The notes under the pieces were generated by a model. It searched no databases. It had not been told where the DNA came from and worked only from the letters and a program-made list of their open reading frames with translations. From the NCBI GenBank assembly GCA_028288725.1, contig JAQGIC010000035.1, positions 35,978 through 99,977 of the forward strand: a stretch of 64,000 bases of DNA, read 5' to 3'. Made by a program: the position numbers and the translations under genes. The DNA is from Rhodospirillales bacterium. Its GTDB lineage: Bacteria; Pseudomonadota; Alphaproteobacteria; ATCC43930; CGMCC-115725. This document shows, piece by piece, positions 8,070 through 16,069 of this stretch (within the stretch, counting starts at the first letter, position 1; each line of letters begins with the position of its first letter).

Positions 8070-9905
8070 TCAAAAACCATGGGTAAGGATGTATCTTATA
8101 AATGCCGCATCCTCTTCCGGGGGCAATTCGGAAGCCGACATAAGTACTTGTGCGTATGCTGGACAGAGTAGTGCGTGTGGGGCGTCATCTGCTAAATTTT
8201 TTGATAGTTTCTTTAAGTCGACACCATCTTTCACAGCCAGAAGAAGTGCCTTTTCTATCAGTCGCCCACCCAGCTCTGCACTTGGCGGCTGAGTGGGGTT
8301 TTTGGTGCCTTCCACCAGAATCTGGTTCATTACAGTGACTTCCAGTGTCACCAAGTCCTGAGGTAAGTACTTGGTAAGGTCGATACCTCCGCTTCTGAGG
8401 TACTGCCAACATAGCTCGGGGTCAGCTTTTTGAAGAACGTTCAGTTCGCGGAACATCAGGTCGGCAAGTGCAAGGGTGACATCATCTGGAGCTTGCCGGC
8501 GCAGACGTTCGGAAGCGGCGTGCATGTGGGAGCGAAGAGCAAGACTGAAATCCGAAATTGGGAGACCCTTCAGACCTGTTTGAACCCACGTATCCTCAAG
8601 CTCAGACCAGTGGGAGCCGTCCGCTTTCCTAATGGCTTGTAGATCCGGTTCGGAATTTAGAGCTTTCTTCAGCGTTTCTCCCGTGGGTGCAGGACCATAT
8701 CCACTGACTGCAAACATTTCGTCGGGCGCGACCTCGGTGACGACTTTTGCGTTGATCAGTTCGCTAACGCTCGGGTTCCAAATCGAGCTGGATGGAGTGC
8801 CGAGTGCCTTTGTGACAAACCAGGCGGGAACTCCCGCAGCGGAAAAGGCTGATCGGAAGTCCTGGTTGACGTAATCGACCCCGCCAAAGCTCGCACTGTG
8901 GAACCCAAGAACGGCGCCAGCGGCCAACCATCGCCGCTGACCACCGAGAAATACGATGATGCAGGCCGATTGACACTGCTTAGCGACAAACGTGTCCATT
9001 CCTCGGGCGATGATCATGTCGCGGATTTGAACAGCTTCTGCGACTCGACCGCCGAAGCTATCGAGGTGAACTACGTGGGCCTTCGGAGCATTGGCAAGCG
9101 CTGCTCTAAAGACATCAGCTTGCCCTCGCGCGAAGCCGCCGCTGATTTCAAGCTCGGTTCCATCCCGAAGGGTGCGAACACCCCTCGGGCCGAAGTCAGG
9201 ATCCCCTATCGCGGCTTGGAAAGCATCGGCGAGTTGAGGCCACGCCTGCTTTACGAGCATGTGACCATCTTTCACTACGCCGCCGATTATCATGAGCATT
9301 GCCAACGCTGCCCACCCATGGCGAGTGCTTCGATTAGCCGAACGCCAGGTGCCGACGACCTGCCAGACAATCACGATGACAACGGATATCCAGGTGGCCA
9401 GTAACGCAACAACTGGGATGATTAGATTGCGGCTGTCCGACGTGCTAGCCAAAATGGCGAAGACTATTGCCGTAGTTGCGATGTTTCCCAGGAACCCGTT
9501 AACCCAGTAAGCCACTCCGAGTGGAAGCTCTCCGCGCCAATGCCTGACGACATAATTGGCGCGAACGGCTGGGGCCGCAGTCGCTACTTCCGAGCCAGAG
9601 AGATGAGGCCGAGGACCTGACGCGAAATCGCTCGAACCATTCTCATCTTGAACTACTTCGTCACCCGGCGCCTTGGCGGCAAGTGCTTGGCCGGCCATGG
9701 TCGGGGGAGGGACAAACAAACCTTCAATTTCTGATGCAGGGCGCCAAGACGGCTCACCAGGTTCCCAGACCTTGTCTTCCGGGGTAAGGGTGCCGCCGCG
9801 AACGAGGGCCAGCAACTCGGTAAACGCCAGAGGACCCCTAGGTTCACCTCCGACGATCACGTGCCAGTTCGCATTACCGACGCTTGAACGTTCTTGACCC
9901 GACAT
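8070..9905 (-). CDS. GYF_2 (DUF4339) - transmembrane - ClpP/COG3904-like serine peptidase-fold protein
   Basis: A 611-residue protein. Residues 12-64 form a GYF_2/DUF4339 module (W14, PRGPLAF, W53), a peptide-binding fold. A low-complexity linker leads to hydrophobic segments at about 131-153, 161-185 and 199-211. A ClpP/crotonase-like domain follows at about 250-400: HLDSFGGRVAEAVQIRDMI (280-298), a C311-Q-S313-A-C315 motif with a candidate nucleophilic serine, and GFH336 with the candidate histidine. This pattern matches the COG3904-type predicted periplasmic ClpP-like proteins. A helical C-terminal 200 residues matches nothing I know. The start is ATG at 9905 behind a GAGG site. The gene is the only intact one between the 34-bp repeats and has lower GC than its neighbours. 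Substrate and role are unknown. Confidence 0.8.
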   Translation of the reverse strand: MSGQERSSVGNANWHVIVGGEPRGPLAFTELLALVRGGTLTPEDKVWEPGEPSWRPASEIEGLFVPPPTMAGQALAAKAPGDEVVQDENGSSDFASGPRPHLSGSEVATAAPAVRANYVVRHWRGELPLGVAYWVNGFLGNIATTAIVFAILASTSDSRNLIIPVVALLATWISVVIVIVWQVVGTWRSANRSTRHGWAALAMLMIIGGVVKDGHMLVKQAWPQLADAFQAAIGDPDFGPRGVRTLRDGTELEISGGFARGQADVFRAALANAPKAHVVHLDSFGGRVAEAVQIRDMIIARGMDTFVAKQCQSACIIVFLGGQRRWLAAGAVLGFHSASFGGVDYVNQDFRSAFSAAGVPAWFVTKALGTPSSSIWNPSVSELINAKVVTEVAPDEMFAVSGYGPAPTGETLKKALNSEPDLQAIRKADGSHWSELEDTWVQTGLKGLPISDFSLALRSHMHAASERLRRQAPDDVTLALADLMFRELNVLQKADPELCWQYLRSGGIDLTKYLPQDLVTLEVTVMNQILVEGTKNPTQPPSAELGGRLIEKALLLAVKDGVDLKKLSKNLADDAPHALLCPAYAQVLMSASELPPEEDAAFIRYILTHGF

Positions 9906-10130
9906 CTGATCCTCACGCCTTCCTTGTGAAGGAATGCCTCCTTTGTCTCAAGGTTGCAAGAGCGTATGAATCACACGCTCGCGGCTCGATGATTGCGCAT
10001 CTCGCTGGGCGATATGTCCCGGTCACATCAGAGCGGCGAAAAATGTCATTCACTCGCCGAATCAAACAGTTATTGGAAATCGCCTCGGACCATGAGAGCC
10101 ATCGGTGGACCTATGGAGTCTGAGCATTTC

Positions 10131-10164
10131 ACGTCTCCCAGACGTGAAGCCTCCCTGTTGACTT
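10131..10164 (+). repeat. 34-bp direct repeat, downstream copy
   Basis: Identical to 7604-7637. The upstream part of the RNA is missing here. Bases 10166-10190 form an 8-bp terminator stem (GGCCGGAC/GTCCGGCC) with the same CCGCAAGG loop as the first copy, followed by six Ts. This is probably the original 3' end of the RNA gene, displaced by the insertion. Confidence 0.9.
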
Positions 10165-10165
10165 G

Positions 10166-10196
10166 GGCCGGACCCGCAAGGTGTCCGGCCTTTTTT
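10166..10196 (+). terminator. Intrinsic terminator, probably the original end of the non-coding RNA
   Basis: The stem 10166-10173 pairs with 10183-10190 and is followed by six Ts at 10191-10196. The T tract touches the stop codon of the convergent phosphoesterase gene. Confidence 0.8.
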
Positions 10197-10668
10197 ACGG
10201 GGCGATTTCGATCAGATCGACCGACACGGTCGCGCCTGTGACGATCAGGCGTCCGAGCCCGATCGGCAGCGAAAACCGGCGGGGCCCGGCGCTGCCCGGG
10301 TTCACATACAGCACGCCGGCCCTTTCATGGCGGCCGGGGCGATGGGAATGGCCGTAGACCACGGCGTGAAAGCCGGCGGCGGCGGGATCGAGCGCAAGAT
10401 CGTCGATCCGATGGATCACGCAGATGGTCGCCTGTCCGACCATCAGCACGGCCGCCTCGGGCAGCGCCGTCGCCCAGTCGCCGATATCGACGTTGCCGCG
10501 CACGGCCGTGACCGGCGCCAGAGCCGCCAATTCGAGGAGGATCCGCGGATCGCCGACATCGCCCGCATGGATGATGAAGTCGCTGCCCCGCAACAGCGCC
10601 ACGGCTTGCGGACGCAGCAAGCCATGCGTGTCGGAGATCAGCCCAACGATGATGTCGCGTCCGCGCAA
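10195..10668 (-). CDS. YfcE/MJ0936-family metallophosphoesterase
   Basis: A 157-residue calcineurin-like phosphoesterase. Metal-binding motifs are in order: ISDTHG near residue 12, GDVGD near 38, GNVD near 60, and GHSHRPG near 107. Length and motif spacing fit the YfcE/MJ0936 group of small cytoplasmic phosphodiesterases; the substrate is unknown. The best start is TTG at 10668, because GAGG lies five bases upstream and no in-frame ATG is nearby. Its 3' end meets the terminator of the displaced RNA end. Confidence 0.85.
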   Translation of the reverse strand: MRGRDIIVGLISDTHGLLRPQAVALLRGSDFIIHAGDVGDPRILLELAALAPVTAVRGNVDIGDWATALPEAAVLMVGQATICVIHRIDDLALDPAAAGFHAVVYGHSHRPGRHERAGVLYVNPGSAGPRRFSLPIGLGRLIVTGATVSVDLIEIAP

Positions 10669-11061
10669 TCGGACCTCATTCGACGCCGAGTTTGCTCAGC
10701 ACCGTCGCACGAACCTTTTGCTTGCGCCCGAGAAATCCGGCCCGGGGTTCTTGGCCGAGGCCAATCCGTTCCGGGCGATCGGGGAGCGCGCATTCTTCGC
10801 CGCCATGGTCGCTCTCGGCGATTGGTCATCCTTCTGCTTCGCGCCCCGACAGCAACCGATCGATGTTTTTGCGTGGGCCGAACCCAACGATTGCGGCAGA
10901 TCAGGGCGTCATGACGGCGGCCGGCCAGGCAAACGTTCTCTTAACAATTATGAGGGTATTCCCTGAGACCCGCCGGAGCGAGCTTAACCAACTCAATAGT
11001 CTTGAGGTTTCGCCCCTAAGCGACCTTTAGCGTCGCGCAGAGTTAACTTGGGGGACCTACG
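10669..11061. other. 393-bp intergenic region; no gene supported
   Basis: The gap lies between the divergent phosphoesterase and chemoreceptor genes. A minus-strand frame of about 45 codons ending near 10675 (tail KVRATVLSKLGVE) has no start codon after the preceding stop and could be the end of a decayed gene. The right part carries the leader of the chemoreceptor gene. I see no convincing promoter or riboswitch. Confidence 0.35.
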
Positions 11062-12738
11062 ATGAAAAACCTGAGCATATTCCAACGCCTTGTCCTTATC
11101 ATCGCGCTTGTCGCCGTTTCCTTCTGTGTGATCTCGTCTGTCCAGATCTGGTCCTTGCGGCAGACCATCGTCCAGGAGCGGCAGGATAAGCTGCGCGACA
11201 TGGTCGGCAGCGTCATCAAATTGACGAAATTCTACGCCGACAAGGCGGCGTCGGGCGAGCTGCCGCTGGATAAGGCCCAGGAGGCTGCCAAGGAAGCCAT
11301 CCGAGCCATGCGCTGGGGTGAAGGCGACTACTACGGCGTCTACCGGTTCGATGGCATGACCCTTGTCCACGGCAATCCCAAGAACGAGGGCATCAACAGG
11401 CTGAACCTGACCGATTCCGCCGGCCATCGTGTCGTCGCCGATATGATCGAGATCGCACAGCATGGCGGGGGTTTTCTAGAGCCGTCGATCCCCCGGGCCG
11501 CCGGTGGGAAAGCCCTGCCGAAGATCACGTATCAGGCCGCCTTTGAACCTTGGCAATGGGCGGTCCAGGCGGGAACCTACACGGACGATATCGACGCGGC
11601 GATGTACCGGCAGGCGCTGTGGAGCGGCGGCGGTGCCCTTGTCGCGCTGCTTCTGGTCGCCGGCATCGCCAGCCTAGTCGCCCGCGGGATCACTTCGCCG
11701 CTCGCCGCCCTGTGCGGTGTCATGGACCACTTCGCCGGTGGCCAGCTCACGGAGAACGTGCCCTTTACGGATCGCCGCACCGAGATCGGTCAGATCGCCC
11801 GGACCTTGGAAGTGTTCAAGGCCGGCATGATCGAGAGCGAAAGCCTGCGTAGCGAGCAGGAGACGATCCGCCAGGAAGCCGACGCGGCCAGCCACCGAAC
11901 AAGGCAGGCGCTCGCCGATGCCTTCGAGGCCAGCATCAGTGATGTCGTGACCGCCGTATCTGCCGCCGCCTCGCAGATGCGGATGGCCGCACAAAGCATG
12001 TCGGCGACCGCTCGGCAGACGGCCGAGCAATCGATGACGGTGTCCGCCGCCGCCGAACAGGCATCGGCCAACGTGCAGACAGTAGCCTCGGCGAATGAGG
12101 AGCTTTCGTCTTCAGTCGCGGAAATCAGCCGTCAGATGGCGTACTCGGCCAAGATCACCGGGAAGACGATGGATGATGCGCAGCGCACCAACGCCATCGT
12201 CGAGAGCTTGGCGACGGCCGCCCAGAAGATCGGCGAGGTCGTCTCGCTGATCAATGGCATCGCCAGCCAGACGAATCTTCTTGCGCTCAATGCCTCGATC
12301 GAGGCGGCACGAGCCGGCGATGCCGGCAAGGGCTTCAATGTCGTCGCGGGTGAGGTCAAGGCTTTGGCCGCTCAAACCAGCAATGCCACGCAAGAGATCG
12401 CCGAGCAGATCGCCGCAATCCAGGGGGCGACCAGAGAGGCCGTCACGGCGATCAAGGGGATCGGCGGCACCATCACCGAACTCAACGGGATCGCAACGGC
12501 GATCGCCGCCGGCATGGAAGAACAAGGCGCGGCGATGCAGGAGATCACGCGGAACACCCAGGAGGCGGCCAGAGGGGTCACGGACGTAACGGCCAATATC
12601 GGCGATATCTGCCGCAACGTGGAGGCGACAGGCGTCGAGGCGTCCGATGTCGTCAAGGCTGCCGGCGATCTCGAGCGCCGCGCCGCGGCGCTAGGCATCG
12701 AAGCCGACAAGTTCGTCACCAGCATCCGCACGGCCTGA
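11062..12738 (+). CDS. Methyl-accepting chemotaxis protein with a single-Cache sensor
   Basis: A 558-residue chemoreceptor. TM1 is about residues 10-32. The periplasmic part (about 35-185) has the sCache_2 look ([28 protein letters not shown], then [10 protein letters not shown]). TM2 is about 190-212, a HAMP domain follows at 213-266, and the cytoplasmic signalling domain has its hairpin tip near 395-430 ([19 protein letters not shown]). sCache_2 sensors often bind small organic acids; the ligand here is not readable. There is no CheR-docking pentapeptide at the C-terminus. The start is ATG behind GGGGGAC. Confidence 0.93.
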   Translation: MKNLSIFQRLVLIIALVAVSFCVISSVQIWSLRQTIVQERQDKLRDMVGSVIKLTKFYADKAASGELPLDKAQEAAKEAIRAMRWGEGDYYGVYRFDGMTLVHGNPKNEGINRLNLTDSAGHRVVADMIEIAQHGGGFLEPSIPRAAGGKALPKITYQAAFEPWQWAVQAGTYTDDIDAAMYRQALWSGGGALVALLLVAGIASLVARGITSPLAALCGVMDHFAGGQLTENVPFTDRRTEIGQIARTLEVFKAGMIESESLRSEQETIRQEADAASHRTRQALADAFEASISDVVTAVSAAASQMRMAAQSMSATARQTAEQSMTVSAAAEQASANVQTVASANEELSSSVAEISRQMAYSAKITGKTMDDAQRTNAIVESLATAAQKIGEVVSLINGIASQTNLLALNASIEAARAGDAGKGFNVVAGEVKALAAQTSNATQEIAEQIAAIQGATREAVTAIKGIGGTITELNGIATAIAAGMEEQGAAMQEITRNTQEAARGVTDVTANIGDICRNVEATGVEASDVVKAAGDLERRAAALGIEADKFVTSIRTA

Positions 12739-12810
12739 GTGGTTGTTGCCGTGCCGAACCACACGCCTCGCGAGAGACCCTATGCGGCCTCAGACAACTA
12801 GCGACACGCC

Positions 12811-13224
12811 CTAGCCCTCCGCCCCGATGTCGCCCGACAGCTGGCCGCCGCACGCCACTTCCAGCTGCCCGTAGCGGATCGTGCCCGAAACCTTGCCGGA
12901 TTCCCGGATCAGCAGCCGCTTGCGGACCGTCAGCGTGCCCTCGAACCGGCCCGAGATCTCGGCGTCGTCGACCGTCGCCGTGCCATTGAACGTGCCGGGA
13001 CCGGCGACGTCGATGACGCTGCATTCCAGCAGCGTCGCCTCGACCTTGCCTTCGACGTGGAGGCGATCGCAGCCGGTGATCTTGCCCGACAATGTCACTT
13101 CGCGACCGACCAGCATCTGGTTGGTCACGCTCCGCGGCGAGGGCGTCACGGGCGCGACCGTGGCGGCCGGGCCTGGCGTGGTCGAAATCGGGATCGCGAC
13201 ACGGCGGGATGGGTCGATCGACAT
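12811..13224 (-). CDS. Bactofilin (polymer-forming cytoskeletal protein)
   Basis: A 137-residue protein whose central region (about 40-130) is a bactofilin/DUF583 beta-helix. Short repeats alternate glycine-containing turns and hydrophobic strands (LHVEGKVEATLLECSVIDV, then ISGRFEGTLTVRKRLLI, then VSGTIRYGQLEVACGGQL). The proline-rich N-terminal tail is typical. Bactofilins polymerise without nucleotide and scaffold cell-wall or polar machinery at the inner membrane. The gene lies alone between the chemoreceptor and the MscS gene, so its partner is unknown. Confidence 0.88.
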   Translation of the reverse strand: MSIDPSRRVAIPISTTPGPAATVAPVTPSPRSVTNQMLVGREVTLSGKITGCDRLHVEGKVEATLLECSVIDVAGPGTFNGTATVDDAEISGRFEGTLTVRKRLLIRESGKVSGTIRYGQLEVACGGQLSGDIGAEG

Positions 13225-13355
13225 CTAAGCTGCATCCTCAACGACAGGCGGGGTTGAACGATCGTCGTACACGCAAGCCGCCGGCACCGAATGTGAGGAA
13301 ATTGGGTCGCGACGCGATTTCCGGACGATCGTCCCTCTCGGTCGGCTTGTGCCGG

Positions 13356-14576
13356 TCATCGCCGCTCGGTGCTTTGGACGGGGCGAGCCGGCGCGGGCGG
13401 TGCCGCGAACGGGGACGCCGGTTCCCTGCCGTCGCGCGCGGCGCCCGCATCGTCGATCGACAGGCGCCGCTGCGGCAGGGCGTGGGGATAGTGCTGTTGC
13501 AGGAAACCGACGAGCTTTTCTCGCACCTCGCATCGCAGATCCCAGGTCTGCGGCGCGTTGCGGGCGCTGACCAGGGCGCGCAACTCGATCACCGTCTCGC
13601 GCACGTCGCTGACCTGCAGGCTCACGACGCGCCGGTCCCACAGCGCGCTGGCCGCCGCGATGGCGGATAGTTCCTGCCGGACCGCCTCGACCGGCACGGT
13701 GTGATCGACATAGACAAAGACCGAGCCGATCAGGGAGCCGGTCTCGCGCGTCCAATTCTGAAACGGCTTGTCGAGGAAATACGCGAGCGGCACGATCAAC
13801 CGGCGCCAGTCCCACAGGCGGATGACGACATAGGTGCTGGTGATCTCCTCGACCCAGCCCCATTCGCCCTCGACGATCACGGCATCCTCCAGCCGGATCG
13901 GCTGGGTGATGGCGATCTGCAGGCCGGCGATGAGGTTGGTCAGCAGCGGGCGCGCGGCCAGACCCACGACCAGGCTGGCGGCGCCGGCCGAGGCGAACAG
14001 GCTGACGCCATATTGCCGCACCGAATCGAAGCTCATCAGCGCCGCACCCAGCGTGATGATCACCACCAGCGTATCGACCGCGCGCTTCAGAATGCGGATC
14101 TGCGTCACGTGCTTGCGGGCCAGCAGATTATCGTCCACGTCGGTGCGGAACCGCTGCAGATACAGGGTCGCCGCGATCTCGAACGCGCGGATGGCGCTCC
14201 AGCCGACCAGGACGGTGAAGGCGACGAGCAGCACGTGGCTGATGCGATCGGTGGTTTCGGTCGCGAAGCTGGTCGAGGGCAGCGCCAGACCCAGGGCGAA
14301 GACGACGAAGGCCAGGCGGCTCGGCCCCGCGGTCGCGCCGACGAACGTGCGCAGGAACGTGCGCGGCTTGTCGGTCGTCAGAAAGCGGTTGAACGCCCGC
14401 AGGCTCAGGCGATGAAGCAGCAGCGCGACCAGAACGGCGCACAGCAGGATGCCGGCGCTCCACACTGGCGGCGGCAACCAGGCCGACGCTGCGGCAAGCA
14501 CGCGATCGATCGTCTGACGGAAGCTCGTATCGTCCATAGAGGAGAGAACGATCGAAATCCATTCCGGTTGCTGCAT
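13356..14576 (-). CDS. MscS-family mechanosensitive ion channel
   Basis: About 406 residues. Four or five N-terminal hydrophobic segments are followed by the pore-lining helix and beta domain of MscS (SAGAASLVVGLAARPLLTNL, then QPIRLEDAVIVEGEWGWVEEI, then WDWRRLIVPLAYF). The family opens under membrane tension to release solutes in osmotic downshift. It is larger than E. coli MscS (286 residues) and resembles YbdG/YnaI-like members with extra N-terminal helices. The first in-frame ATG is at 14576; a TTG at 14591 is possible. Neither has a strong ribosome site. The C-terminus is Pro/Ala-rich. Confidence 0.88.
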   Translation of the reverse strand: MQQPEWISIVLSSMDDTSFRQTIDRVLAAASAWLPPPVWSAGILLCAVLVALLLHRLSLRAFNRFLTTDKPRTFLRTFVGATAGPSRLAFVVFALGLALPSTSFATETTDRISHVLLVAFTVLVGWSAIRAFEIAATLYLQRFRTDVDDNLLARKHVTQIRILKRAVDTLVVIITLGAALMSFDSVRQYGVSLFASAGAASLVVGLAARPLLTNLIAGLQIAITQPIRLEDAVIVEGEWGWVEEITSTYVVIRLWDWRRLIVPLAYFLDKPFQNWTRETGSLIGSVFVYVDHTVPVEAVRQELSAIAAASALWDRRVVSLQVSDVRETVIELRALVSARNAPQTWDLRCEVREKLVGFLQQHYPHALPQRRLSIDDAGAARDGREPASPFAAPPAPARPVQSTERR

Positions 14577-14818
14577 TGCAAAATCAGTCAATCGGCCGCA
14601 CCCGTGGCGCGGGGACGATCCGGCGTGCCGGCTGCCTACAATGCATCGACCCTACCCTGCTGCCGCCCCTCGCGCGGCGGCAGGTTCGACACCTTATCGT
14701 TACCATTTTTTAGAGCGTCACCGGCACGACCGCACGATCTTTCCGTTAGTGGGGCAGATCAACGGCCGCAGGTCGGCCGGGCCAGTTGGATTTGGAAGCC
14801 ACGTCAGGAAGTCATTGA

Positions 14819-16069
14819 ATGGATCTTCAAGGAGGCCAGGCACGGCCCGGAGCACCCCCCGCTCCCCGCCGCCGCTCCTGGCTGCGGCCGTTTCTCTGGT
14901 TGCTGCTGCTCGTCGTGATCGCCGTCGTCGCCTGGCGCTTCTGGGCCGGCGGTTCGGCCACGCCGGCGCGCAGCGCCGATGCGGCAGCCCAGCCGGTCGG
15001 CGTCGCCACCATCGGGACGACCGATCTGCATGTCGTGATGAACGGCCTGGGCACGGTGACGCCGCTCGCGACCGTCACGGTCAAGACCCAGATCGCCGGC
15101 CAATTGATCACGGTCGCCTATGAGGAAGGCCAGATGGTCAAGAAAGGCGATTTCCTGGCGCAGATCGATTCGCGCCCCTATCAGGTGGCGCTCGAGCAGG
15201 CCCAAGGCCAATTCGCGCGCGACACCGCGCTCTTGAAGCAGGCCCAGACCGATCTGCAGCGCTTTCAGAAGCTGAACAGCCAGAACAGCATCTCCAAGCA
15301 GCAGTACGAGGACCAGATCTATCTGGTGCAGCAGGACCAGGGCACGCTGATCACCGATCAGGCGGCGATCGACAGCGCCAAGCTGAATCTCGCCTATTGC
15401 CATGTCGTCTCGCCGGTCGACGGCCGGGTCGGACTGCGGCTGGTCGATGCGGGCAATTACGTCCAGACCAGCGACACGACCGGGCTGGTGACCATCACCC
15501 AGACCAACCCGACCACGGTCGTCTTCACGCTGGCCGAGGATAACGTGCCGGCCGTCGCCAAGGCGATGCGGGCGGGCCCCTTGCCGGTCACCCTGTTCGA
15601 CCGGGCCAATATCACGCAGATCGCGACCGGCACGTTGCAGACGATCGACAATGCCATCGACACGACGACCGGCACGGTCAAGCTACGGGCGCAGTTCGCC
15701 AACGCCGACGACGCGCTGTTTCCCCAGCAGTTCGTCAATGCCCGATTGCTGGTGCAGATCATCACGGGCGCCGTGGCGGCACCGGTCTCGGCCGTGCAGC
15801 AGGGTGCGCCCGGCGCCTTCGTCTATCTGGTCAAGCCCGACAACACCGTCGCGGTGACCAACGTCAAGACCGGCATTTCCGACAGCGGCATGGTCCAGAT
15901 CACTGACGGGCTGAAACCCGGCGACCGGGTCGTGGTCGACGGATCGGACCGCCTGCGCGACGGGGCCAAGATCACCATTCCCCCGCCCCCCGGATCGACA
16001 GCGCCCGGCTCGGCGCCGGACCAGAGCCCTGCCAAACCCGGCGGCGGCAAGGCCGGGCATAAGGGATGA
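14819..16069 (+). CDS. MdtA-like RND efflux periplasmic adaptor (membrane fusion protein)
   Basis: A 416-residue adaptor with one N-terminal membrane anchor (about 23-43), a lipoyl/barrel-sandwich half near residues 85-115, an alpha-hairpin (about 125-180), the second lipoyl half ([20 protein letters not shown]), a beta-barrel and a membrane-proximal domain. It would link the two inner-membrane pumps encoded downstream to the NodT-type outer-membrane channel. The start is ATG at 14819 behind AGGAAG. Its TGA overlaps the next ATG (ATGA at 16066), the first of three such overlaps that make this a tight four-gene operon. The tail is Pro/Gly-rich. Confidence 0.94.
   Translation: MDLQGGQARPGAPPAPRRRSWLRPFLWLLLLVVIAVVAWRFWAGGSATPARSADAAAQPVGVATIGTTDLHVVMNGLGTVTPLATVTVKTQIAGQLITVAYEEGQMVKKGDFLAQIDSRPYQVALEQAQGQFARDTALLKQAQTDLQRFQKLNSQNSISKQQYEDQIYLVQQDQGTLITDQAAIDSAKLNLAYCHVVSPVDGRVGLRLVDAGNYVQTSDTTGLVTITQTNPTTVVFTLAEDNVPAVAKAMRAGPLPVTLFDRANITQIATGTLQTIDNAIDTTTGTVKLRAQFANADDALFPQQFVNARLLVQIITGAVAAPVSAVQQGAPGAFVYLVKPDNTVAVTNVKTGISDSGMVQITDGLKPGDRVVVDGSDRLRDGAKITIPPPPGSTAPGSAPDQSPAKPGGGKAGHKG

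Larger units (their letters stand above)
7638..10164. mobile_element. Putative 2.5-kb element inserted at the 3' end of a non-coding RNA
   Basis: The segment is bounded by exact 34-bp direct repeats (7604-7637 and 10131-10164). It is visibly richer in A+T and has different codon use from the surrounding chromosome. It holds one large gene on the minus strand (8070-9905) and about 390 bp of apparently degraded sequence at the left end. There is no integrase, transposase or phage gene inside, so it may be a remnant, or a satellite mobilised by an enzyme encoded elsewhere. Tandem duplication of an RNA 3' end with later gene capture is the alternative. Confidence 0.55.

Noticed and set aside
7870..8292. 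140-codon plus-strand frame overlapping the end of the GYF_2/ClpP-like gene
   Set aside because: It runs antisense into a well-supported gene and has no start context or domain.
9884..10123. 79-codon plus-strand frame just before the downstream 34-bp repeat
   Set aside because: It would start at TTG inside the divergent gene's 5' end with no ribosome site; there is no recognisable motif, although a small element gene cannot be fully excluded.
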